A stretch of DNA of 64,000 nt from Nectonema munidae (Eukaryota; Nematomorpha; Nectonematoida; Nectonematidae), in contig JAUIRK010000987.1 in NCBI GenBank assembly GCA_030549495.1, positions 620,001 through 684,000 on the forward strand, in the 5' to 3' direction. A program made the position numbers and the translations under genes. The notes under the pieces are model-generated. The model was not told the origin of the DNA. It saw only the letters and a list, made by a program, of their open reading frames with translations, and did not search any database. Of the stretch, positions 1 to 12,200 are shown in pieces. Position 1 is the stretch's first letter. Every line of letters begins with the position of its first letter.

Positions 1-50
1 AACCACTGATTTACATTGATATGACTATATTTTTATATGTATATTTATAG

Positions 51-213
51 TTATGATATTACTGTAATTTATTGGGTTTTATCGTTTACATTAGAAGAAT
101 ATTATTTTATTGGTAGAAGAAGTCTGGAAAAATGCCAACTTGTATTTACATTTTCGATGAATTATTCGTCGATTCGGCCAAATGGCCGTTTGATAAAATT
201 TTTGTTTGGTCAA
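51..213 (+). CDS. HEX: Hexosaminidase exon a (uncertain)
   Basis: An acceptor-like TTTATAG ends at 50 and a strong donor GTAAGT starts at 214. The frame that splices in phase 0 to the next exon ends FLFGQ and continues GSYGKRF; the human counterpart ends MRK and continues GSYN. The family motif expected here (H-W-H-x-x-D-D-x-S-F-P) is not clear in that frame. Fragments resembling it appear in the other two frames (NANLYLHF in one, DSAKWPF in another). A frame-shifting sequence error, exon decay or wrong borders could each explain this. Treat the exon as approximate. Confidence 0.45.
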
Positions 214-3200
214 GTAAGTGTTCTTTCCCATGCTCTACTTTGTAACTTATTAATATGTTTCATGTACAGAGATTAATAGTATACATTAAAAACTCTTAGA
301 CTTTATTTTTATGTCGTAATAATTTGTTCCTCTATTTTCCATAGGGATCATATGGTAAAAGATTTGTTTACTCCCAACAAGAAGTTGCAGATATTATTAA
401 TTATGCTCGCTTACGCGGAATAGAAGTTATTGTTGAACTCGATACTCCAGGTATTTCCTTCTTATTCAAAAAAGTTCATTTAATTCAGTATACTCAACAC
501 TAATTCTTTCTTATTTTTGTTGTTATTTCTTGCAATATATCGGCAAACTTTTTCAAAACGAGTGACTTGTGAAGTTATTTCAGCCTCTACGATGTCACTA
601 TCTAAAACTTTTATTTCTTTTTCGATTTACGAAATTTAGTCTTTAAAAATATGACTGTTTGTGAAGAAGCGAGTTACACAAAGGTGTATAAAAATACTAA
701 TTTTTTGAAATATTTAATTAATCAAAATTTTTAATTAATACGCAATAAATATACTTTTGTAATTTTTGCCATTTTATACAGCTTATAAATTGTGTAGCTT
801 TCTTTAACTTTGCAAATTTAAAATTATTTTCAGTCCCTTTTTCTAACTTGCAAAAGATCATTAGATGTAAATCATTTTCAAGCAATTTATTTTTTGATTA
901 ATTTATAAACTCTTGGATTTTTCGAAATTGTAGCTTTCGAGCTTCTCTTTGTAAACCTTTTTTTGTTGCGATTTTTCATGTCCTTGCTTTCAATTAAAAT
1001 GTTTGGGTTTTCAGATAAATTAGTTTTTCCAATATTTTTGTAGTCCAAAAGTTTAATACCAATGTTTTGTCTTGCGACTTTTTATGGTTTGTGATATTTT
1101 CTACCATTACTCGAAAGTTTCTTTTGCTTTCTACTCTAATGTCGAATCCAGTGGTTCCTAACCTCTTCAAGTAACAGCAGCTTCCAAAATTCCATTTAAA
1201 TTTTGGAGCCACTTATTAAAAACACATCAAATTTAAACATATGTGTAATTTAAGTTCAATTAATTAATCAATCAATTTCATGGTTATTTTAAGCTGAAGT
1301 CTAGGCAAGTATTACATCTATAAAAGGTAAAAACTGTTTTTTTATTTTCTTAATTTCTTACTTTTTGGCCCTTTTTTTATATTTCCTACCATCTCGTTTT
1401 AACTGTTTTTAATTCACTTTAGTTACTTTAAAATAATTTTATATCTAATGTAAATTGAATCTAATTATTATACTCAAAGATTTTATTTTAATGTGAAGTG
1501 TTTGTCTTGAATAAGAAGATGAAACTATGGAATATTGTTGGACACGGCAATCCGCCGTCATCTTTCACATTTAGATATTTTGTTTTGATAGCCAAAATTG
1601 ATCTCTTTAAAAAAAAGTAAAATTTCAGATCCTAGTTCAAATAAACCCCAAATTCAAAATTCGTGCTCTTGTAAGCCAACGAATTTCTTTGTGGTAAAGA
1701 TGAACGTCATATTCTGCTCTCATTTCAAGATTTAGATCTAATCAAGCTAACAACTTTTATGCCAGTCGACAGATGCTCTTTTAAAATTGGAGGTCAAGTC
1801 TTTGAAGCATGTTGATGTAAAAAACAGTCATGACAACTTGAGGAGCTTGTCTTTTGACTAATGCCGCAGAATTAGATTTGTCAGGCATAGCAGGTGCGCC
1901 ATCTGTAGACAAATAGCCAAGTTTTTCCCCAGTCATCAATGTCTTGAGCAAAAAACTACTTACTATTTCCAAACTGTCATATGCTTTCATGATGTATATA
2001 AAGAAAAAAAACAAGACATCTAATTGCATACTAAACGGAAATGATGAAGTTTTAAGTTCTTCCATCTCTCGCTTTAAAATATTTAAAGAAAGTTTATAAT
2101 TCTTGAGCGAATACCATCATTTGACAAAGGTGTTGCTTTAATTTTCACTTTTTGTTATATTCCACGCATTAGCTAAACCATTTTTAAACGCCAGGCTTTT
2201 TTGAGTTTGCCCAATATTTTGTGGGTTTTTTTTGATTGCCGATGATATAAGCAACCTTGTATGAAGCTTCAAGCAATGGTTTCTGAGGTGTTGCAAATAC
2301 AGATTTTTCTAAAGGCTTTTAAAACTAGTTTTTTTCTCAAAAAAACGTAGCAATATCATCGAGAGCGTCTTTAGAATGAGTAGAAATAAGATGATCTTTT
2401 AGTTTTGAATGTTTCATGCTTCCATTAAAAAAATTTTTGCCACAATGAGAACAAAAACTTTTTTGAATTTCGTCTTGTTCAGAAATAAACGTAAGTCTAA
2501 AGTCCACATAATCTACATGATATATTTCATTTTAGTTTAAACTAAATGTCAAATGTCTAGTTTATAATAAAGTTGTAATACGAAAGGGTTTTAGAGCTCA
2601 TAAAAAAGGCATTCTAAGTTAGTTTCACATAAAAGTTCATTTTATTAAATTCTTCAAGGCTTGCCATATCACAAGTCAAATTATAATATCTGTACAAGAG
2701 TTATTTATAAAAGCACATTCTTTTGAACCATCTTCATTTCTCTCGTTGACATTAAAATCTTTTTTTGAAAATAAAACTATAATAACTGTGCCTACGTTCA
2801 TTTCTGTTTGAGTTTTCAAAACCACATCCTGCGAAACACTTGTTTATTGTTAAAGGTTAGACATCATTCCATGACCGATCAAACCAAAACTGGCCTCTGA
2901 AAGGGTCATTTCTTTCAACAGACTATTCCGCTTTTAAATTTATCTTTATTCATTTGATGAATAGTCTTAGAAGTTGGCCTTTTCTAAATTTAAGTTTCAT
3001 GCTTCGTATGATTCCCTCATTCATGGGTTGTAATTTTGAAGTTGTATTGGCTGGCAAAAATACACGCTTAACATTATTTGGAGAAATTTTTGGATGTGAA
3101 GGAAAATTGTCCAAAAAACAGAACATGTCTTCCTTGATTTTTCATTTTTGCATCAAATTTTCTGACCCAATTTTCAAAAATCGATGAAGTCACCCAAAAC

Positions 3201-6200
3201 TTTTTGTTAGCATAGTAAAGTAGCTAACTGACAGTTTTTTTTGAAACATCTTGCTTTCAATGACTTTCCAATTACTAATGCTTTCTCTTTTTCTCGGATC
3301 ATGTTAGTTCACAACATAACTGTAAGTCTGTCTTTAAATTTTTCCACTTCAGTAGAACTCTGATTTTTTACAACTATAGATTTGTTCAGTGTTCCTCTAT
3401 AGAAAAGCCCTGGTTGATCAAGATTAAAGATATCCTTTGGAGGATAACCGTCTATCAAAATATGCAGTTTTTCTATCGAACTTTGAACTGTAGTTGAACA
3501 AACACTTGCGCTTTCACCACTAATTGTACTAAATAGAATAAATTGTCGTTAGCCAACACTTTCCAACCAACCATTAGAAGCTTTAAAATCATTGAGACCC
3601 AAATTGTTAGCGAAAGTAATGCCTTGTTCTTGTATTATTCCACCACTTATAGGAATATGTCTTCTATTGACATATTTAAAGCACTCCCAGGTTAGTTTAT
3701 TTAAATCTTCATTCCCACTTGCCGAAGATTTCTTTTGTTCAAATTCTTTTAAATTTGGAGCTTTGTCTTTAATAATGTTTAAAATTTGCGTTCGGCTGAC
3801 TTAAAAAATGTCTACTAATTTTCTCAAACTATGAGAGCCATTATTTGATTCATAAAGCTTTAATATTTCAATTATTTCCCATAATAAGTTTTTCGTGATT
3901 GCTTTGACATAAAACTTGACATTTTTAAAAAAGTTTTCTAATTTGAAAAAACACATTTCATTTATTCAAAATTTTAAATCCCTGTTATCCAGATTTATCT
4001 TTGATCAACTTATATGAAATCGATAAATAAGCATGAAAGAAATAAAAAATATATAAAAAAAACTTATTGATCTAACTTGTTAAAAAGTTTTATTGAAAAT
4101 TGTTAAAATTTACTGGTATTTTCGAAACAATTACTCCTTTGAAAATAATTTGATTTTTCAATGAAAATGTTGCTAAGCAAGTTGTGAAATGAAAATGTGG
4201 AAAAAATAAAGTTTTTGAAGTGAATTTATTTACATGAAAAATGTAGGTCTTCTATTAGATGGATGATATTCACTAGTTAGTTATAGCTAGATGACAGAGA
4301 AACAAATCAGTAAAATGGAGTGTGAGCATTTCAAACTAAGTATTACATTAAACCTCAAATAACAATAATAAAATTTTGTTGTTACTAAAAAAAGTAAAAG
4401 AAATAAACACAAGCGATATTTCCATTTCCATATTTCAATGTTCAACATGATATTTCAAATATTTTTTATATAATATCAAAAAAATCTGTAGGAATGCCTT
4501 CATTTCTGTGACACACCATATCAGCTCTCGGAGGTACTCCACAAAGTTTAGTTTAGTAATTTTAGATAATTTGTTATTGATTTGTCTTGAATCAGATATT
4601 AAAAAATGATTATAGAACGTATAGAGTTAGAATTAAATTAAAAAAATGAAGTGTTTTAGTAGGTATCATACATTCAAGAAAAATCAACTTCAGGTGAGAT
4701 CCCTGTTATGATTGAAGATAGGAGACACCAAAAAATATTTAAAAAAAATGCATTTTTGCATCTTGGACCAAAATATTTTATTTTCTCATATCGAATAGTT
4801 TATATATTACCAATCCTATTTTGTTAAAAAGTTGTAAAATTGAATAATTCATCGTTTTATTAAAAAAACAAAAAAAAAAGATTAAAAAATTTCGAAAGTG
4901 TGTATATAAATTTCAATCGCACTAAATTTGTCAATGAATGGCACACCTATTTTTCAGAGAGCGAACATGAAAACTCAAATATTTTATTTGGTATTATAAT
5001 TTAAAAAGCTCTCAAGATAATACCTGAGTTTTGTGCTGTCTGTCATAAATTTTTTTAATTTACTTTTAGTTTTTTTTTATTTTACTTGAGCTAATATGGA
5101 TTAAAGCCGATCGCTGACTCATTAGACGAGCTATGACGGTTCTATTTCTTGATAAATCAGATGGGGATGTATGAAAGTGACCGCTAAGACAGGTTTTATT
5201 GCATATTTATCATTTCTGATTTAAAAATTTTCTATTTCTCTAAATCTGACACAAAACTTGAGCTTATAAGAAATACAAACATACATAAAGATGGGAGACT
5301 CCCAAACACACATGTTATCAATGGTGGAAAAAACTATGAAGCCAATCAATGCTCGCACCTTATTTTATCTGGAATGACTTTAAATAGAGGAAATCGAGCG
5401 AATTTTACGCAAATTTAGGGAGAAAAAGACAAAAGCAACTTCTTGCTATTTATTGCAACTTTAAATAAAATTTAACTTTTTGTAATTCATTATTAATCAT
5501 CATCAAAATAACGTCTAGGCCATACTGCTTCTTGGTTAAAGGCCTTTCCAATGTTGGCTAGCAAAAATTGTTCCTGTATCTCTCCTCCCTTCAATCCCAT
5601 CTCGGAGGTCACTTATTCATTCATGAAGCAAATACTGCAAGAAATCAGATATGTCTTTCCGAGCAACTTTTTGCATCTTGGCGCTGATGAAGTTCAGAGT
5701 GATTGTTGGTAAGTGGATTCAAGCTATTTAAAAAATTCAAGAGATGCAAAGATTTTCATTAATTTTCAGCTTAACTGCAAATATTTACTCGCTGGTCTAA
5801 ATGAATCTAAAAATTCAACCTCTTTACGAATACGCTTTCTTCAATAAATGTTTGTTTAATTAAATTCTACCCAATTAAAAATTATTTTATTTTTGAAATG
5901 GAGTGATTTAAATCAAACAAAGTGCCAATCAACTTTTTTTGGTCCGTCCCCCCTTTTCCCGTTTCATTGAAGCCTCTTTTATAAACGGAGCTTAACAAGA
6001 AGATTCTTCTTAAAAATCTTAAATCAATATTGTAACATTTACACCATATAACTTGAACATTGTGTTGCTTCCGGTTACTTTCACTGAAATCTTCTAAATT
6101 CGCAGAGAGGCGACTGATGGTAGGCCTCTTTCAAGGTAATGGAGTAACCGTATGTAGGCAGGCTACGCAGTCATTTTGCATGGAGGGCTTAGATTAACCC

Positions 6201-9200
6201 ATTTACGGCCAATGTTCCTATTTTGGAACATAAGTAATTTCATCTTCGTCTGCTTTTTTCAATGACTTTGAATATAAATCGTCTGCGTTTTTTTAGATAT
6301 CGTCTGCTTTGTTTGGCCTTAAAGGGGTTAAGGCTGCCTAGATCACTCTTAAATACATTTCATTAAGGCTCTGTGATGATGACATTGGTGATTTTATGTT
6401 CAAGCATAATATAACTGAATCAAAACAACTTGAACAACTTTACACTGTTAATCTTATCAAAATTCTTCGAGATGTTAACAACAACCAAGTGACTCCGATT
6501 GTGTGGCAAGATATTCTCGAATCCAACTCTCATTTTCATACTCCTTCAAGACGCAATAATGCCTATTCTTACATATTCCACGTAAATTTCATAAAAATAT
6601 GCACATTTATATCATTGATAAAATAGTTACTATGTAAAAAATCAAATATGATATAAACACGTAACCAATGTAGAGCTGGTTTTTCTATGATCAATACTAA
6701 TAATAGGGCATTCTTTGGAATTGGATCGAGCCCTTCGTTTCGTTTTCAAGGTAACTACTTTTTGTCTTGCTAAAAAAATTTCGTATTTGACTCACTTTCC
6801 AAATTCTTCACGGCTTTTACTGCCCTTGCACCGCATCGGTCTCGATGCAAATCGTTTAGTAGCGCAATAACCCTATCTCACTTTGGCTTGGCTAAAAATC
6901 AACCTCTTGGTCATAAAGACGCTGTTCAACAAGCACTTATGGCCAGAAACATGCGAATCCTGAATAGCCACTTTGACATCACCAATGATCTCACGTTTAA
7001 AGACACGCTTTTGACAAAATAAAACAATATCATATTTATACGGATGAATCACGTATTGAAAAAATTTTTACCTGCGCAAAATTGTAGGCGAAAATACTTT
7101 TACCGTCTATTTTTGATTGTTTGGGGGTTTATGCTAGGAAGTAAAAATTTTTAAAAAATAATATTTTTATAATTTCTAATCTGTTTTATAGAAAATTTTA
7201 TGTGCTTAAAAAATCATCTCTTGTAGAATTAAAATAAAGGTTCTTTCATCTAAAAATAACATATGACAATAAAAATGAAAAATTTCCGTGCTTATTAAAT
7301 TGAAAAATTTAACTGTTTTAGGTATCACTAAAAACAGTATTAATATTTAAAAGTTTGCTAAAATGCGTTTTTCATCAAAAGAGACACAAATCAAAGGAAA
7401 TGATAAACTGGTATTTCTGAAAATACACTTTCATTTAATGTGATATCGTTTCAAAAATTTTCGATAAGGGCATTGATTTTTCATAGTTTGATCAAAATAA
7501 GTTTTTATTTGCATTTTTGAATTAATCAAAGTTAATCTTTGGTAAAAACTTTGCTTTCACAAAAAGTGAATATGATATATAGTATTACAAGTTCAAGTGA
7601 AATGTTTTTTAAATTCAGTGAAATGTTTTCAATCAAGTTTTAAGACTATTTTATCTTTAGATTCAACTTGAAAATTTTTTAAGATGGGTAATAAATATTT
7701 TTACAAAAATTAAATTTTTCTTTGCATTTTTTAATTTCTTAGAACTCCAAAAATTTGTAAAAGATGTGTAATTCAATATATATCTTCTCTCAACAAAAAA
7801 TCAAATATTTTCAGACTCAATAAAAAATTAGTTTTGAAGTTGAACCTAAAAATAAAACTACTTAAAACTTGAAAAAATTTCACTTGAACTTGAAAACGTT
7901 TCACTTGAATTTGAAAACATTTCACTTGAACTTGTAATGCTATATAAAAAAGTGTAAATTTAAAATAAGTTGGCTTGTTTCTCGTAATAGCAAAAAATTG
8001 AAATAAGATATACGGCAGAAAAAAACTGCATAATAAAAAGATTTAATACTAACGATATATTTTTTCTGTTAATCTCGATTTCACTTGCAAAGTAAATAAA
8101 GGAACCAAAGCCTTCCACAACAATACAAAGATTATGCAAAAGCCATGAATGTGTTTTCGCTTAAATATAGATTGTGAAAATTTTGAATTTTTTTATAACC
8201 ATTAGTTTCCAAGCTGTGTAGCGCGCCTGTTTATTAAGTTATTTTCTATATTGAATCCAGTTAATATAATCACCAGGGCGAGTAAAAGTCAATAAAGTCA
8301 ACTTTTATTTCCGTTTAGCAAAAACTCTTTGAAGATCTTTACTTGTTTAGTCTAAAATTTTTTGAACTAATTTCATATTTTTAAGTCTATCAAAGTCCAT
8401 TTTTCGAGTTTAGGTCAATAAAGTCAATTTTTATATTTAACACTTTTTGATTCAATGTGCCTAATTTTATTCCCAAACTTTTTATTATTGTATCTTTTTC
8501 AGATCTTTTACACAAGTTTACCTTAAAAATCAAGTTATCCTGCAAAATTGTAGAATACAGGCATTAAATCATTCAAAATTAGTAATAGAAAAGGACGTTC
8601 TCTTTTCAAACCTATCGGCAACACTTCAGTTCCAATTGTGACGAAATTGGTATCAAGCAGAAAAATATTTTCATTAAAATCTTCCAGCAGTGAAGAAATT
8701 AATGATGAAGATGATGGAATTTTATTGCCAAATATCAAGAAATTGTTAAAAAAAGAAAATCTGTGTCAAAACTTGCAAACAATAATTAGAGAATATTCAC
8801 AATTCATTGATTTAGTCGGAAAAAGTCAACATGAGACTTTTTCAGTCGAAGATGCCTTTACTTGTTTCTTCAACATTATTTCATTTAAGACGAATGTGGC
8901 GTTAAAAGTTATCTTGAAAATATATTCAAATAAAATGAAATCAATAAAATCATGAATATGGAGAACTCTCAAATCTCTCGCAGTACTTATCCCAACTTAC
9001 AAAATTGTCAAGTTTAAACTTTAGAAGTAGAAATATCTTTTTCTAAACTGAAAAAACTGCTAGAAAATGATGGAATTTTAAATCAGAAAATGTCATTAAT
9101 TATATGTTGTTGTATTACAAAGTCATGGATTCTTTGAAATAATTTTCAATACTTTCTCTAAAGTGTTCATAGTTGTTCAATTCAATGAAACTTTAAAAAG

Positions 9201-12200
9201 TCAATAAAGTCATTTTTTTATCTGAGCAATTTTTTCCAATTTTTTGGGCCAATTTTTCTTCGCCCTCACGTAATTTGGCGCTATCATTTGCTTTTTGAAT
9301 CCATTTTGCAAAGAGCGCCAATACAGTGGCTTACCAAAGTGCGTGGTTTTTGGCTGCATTTAAAAAATATTATTTGAAATGTTATAAACGAATTAACTTA
9401 CAAGAGGAAGTGGAGCCGCGCTCAAATGATAAGACATTGCACGAATTCTCACTCTCCTATTGTGCACTCTTGTCATATACACTCTTTTTAATGTTCACCC
9501 TCTGTTTTTGTGAAAAAATCACTCGATATGAAAAATTGTAAAAGACGTTATAAAAATATTTAAAAAATATCTCGAATCATTAAAAAGAAGCGGTATGGAA
9601 TGACCAGCAAATAAACAATTGTCCTTTTTTTCGGACTATAATAAGCACTTTTTCCTCTCGATTTCGAGCTTGGCGAAAGCAAGAAGAAGATTTGCAATCG
9701 ATTAAAGCGACAAAATGCAATTTCAGAGGTAAAAAGGCCAAATGAGGAGACCTTGAAGTCAACTTTATACCTATGATACTGTACAGCCTCCAAGAAATTT
9801 GTATGTCTACAAAAATGATTACTTTTAAAGTAAAACAAATCGCTATAGAAATGAAATATGATAATTTTTCAAGCCATCCATTATGGTGTTACATATTTAT
9901 GAAACGTAAAGGTCTCGTAATGAGGACTAAAACAAAAATTGCTCAACGTATGCCAAACGAATTTGAATTGGAAGTTTTAGAATTTAATAAATACGTCATC
10001 AATTTAAGAAAAGAAACTGTTTTTGAACTTTCACAAATTGGAAATATGTACGAAGTTCCATTAACATTTGATGTTCCAGGCAGAAGACTGTCGTTGTAAA
10101 AGACACGAAAACAGTAATTGTTAAAACAACAGCGCATGAAAATGCTTATGATACTGTTGTTCAAGCTTTTTGCGCCGATGGAACTAAATTGCTGCCAATT
10201 CTAATAATATTTAAAAGGAAGACTTTGTCCAAGCAAAAATTCTCCAAAGGAGTGTTCGTTCATTTGCACGAGAAAGACTTCTTGGTGGATTGTAAAAGCC
10301 ATTACTCATTTTGGATAACTTCCCATCTCATAAAGCAGAAACAGTTAAGAAAAAAGTTTCAGGAATGAATGCTCAATTAGCCTTTATTCAAGGAGGATTG
10401 ATGAGCAACCACCTGATGATCAATAAAGCCTTCAAGAATTTTATGCACGAACATTGAAATTAATGGATGCATTAGAAAATTTGGATGTAACTCCTTCAGG
10501 AAGAAGAAATAGGCTCGCCTTTCTACAGTGTTCGAATGGGTGAAGAATTCATGTGACAAAGTTACTGTTGACAACTTAGCAAAAGCATTTAAGAAATGTG
10601 GAATCAGTGATTCAATGGATGTGATGGAAGATTACACGCTTTTTGAAGATGAAGTAAATGAAAGTGATATTTCATTTGATGAAATTGATTTTAATTCTAG
10701 TGACTTTGATAAAAGTGAGATTATTTTTAAGGTTTTAATTGAAATTAATTATGCATTTGTCTTTTTCTATTTTTGTTAAATTTCCCCATTAAAATTTCAT
10801 ATGTGGCATTTTATTTTTTTTTTCTAAATTTCCTTGCAAAAAAATTAGGGTGCGGCTTATACATACCTTCGTCTTATAGTTCGAACACATACGGTAATAA
10901 ATACATTTGTAAATAAAATGATTCTTTATTCTTACAAATGTATTTATTCTATTTCAAAATTTTCGGCTACAGTATAAACTTTACTGGTTCATAGCATTTA
11001 AGTGAATACAGATTTTTTACAAGTCTTAATTATTTTTGTTTTATTAATTTGATTTTGTCGTCTTTTTCTCAATAAACACTCGTTTATATACGATGCCAAT
11101 AAATAGATTATGCGATCTCTACCTTTAATTGAATTTCATTTTGATATTTTATACTGACATTCAAATTAAAAATGATCTTCCATAAATTAGTTTTTTATTT
11201 AATAAAAGTTCGTTACCTTATTCCTTGATTACATCGCGAATTTTGAACATGCTGTACTTGAGTTTGTCGAATTTATTAAGAAGGAAATCAAAGGCAAAGA
11301 AATAGAGGAGCCCACCATGCTATCCTTCATAATGAAAAAGGCAGTGATTGAAGTTTGGAAATCTGATTGGAGGATAAAACTTAACAAAATGATAGCCTCC
11401 GGCTCTCGCGTCATTCTTGCAGCGCCTTGGTACCTAGATCACCTGAATCTCAATTGGGAAAAGTTATACTCGGTTGATCCTACTAACTTCTTCACAAATC
11501 GTATGTATTCTGTATTACACATTATTTTCTCGTGCACACATATGTCTTTTCATGAACTGATGTTATAATTTTAGTTCCCTATTTCTTCAAATCTAGGACG
11601 CATCAAAGATTTAATATAAAATATTCTTGCAGAAAATGGTGCATACGGACGCTACTGTCCTTGCAACCCCTCTACTGACCCGTGTTTTGGAGTTGCCTTA
11701 ACAAGCATAGTCAATCTGGTAAAGTTCTAGCAGGGAGCAAAATAATCATCAAAGATAGTAATAACTAACTTTGTGAGCATCAATAGTTTCTTGCGCAAAA
11801 TTCGTCATGTGAATACTTATAGAGGTCAAATCAAAAGCACTTTTGGAAAAGAGATCTCGCTCAACTTTGTTTGCAAAAGGAATACCGTTACGCTGCTTAA
11901 GCCTTCGAGGACCAGTGTCACAGCGGTCTACAATGAAATGAAAATCCTCTGCTTTAAGTATAGCAAATTCCATTGAAAAGAATTAACCTTAAAAATTCTC
12001 GTTCTCAAAGGGTTAACATCCAAGTTCGCTCCCTATCCAAAAGTGCTTGTTATGCACCCGTTGAGTCAGTGTTGCAATTCCTGGAAAGCAAAGACATTGC
12101 TACCTTGTCAGAAATTTTAAAAATTAAATAACATGCTTTCAATTTTTCTTTGTAAAAAAGTTTTCTAGCTTGATTTGTCTCAAACTTGTTAAACTTTTTC

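Noticed and set aside
11749-11973. Open stretches on both strands
   Set aside because: Composition is somewhat exon-like, but neither strand resembles a known protein and no splice sites support it.
11983-12016. TTAACC...GGGTTAA pair resembling a very short piggyBac MITE
   Set aside because: Only 34 bp in all with no inner similarity to the two MITE copies; chance is likely.
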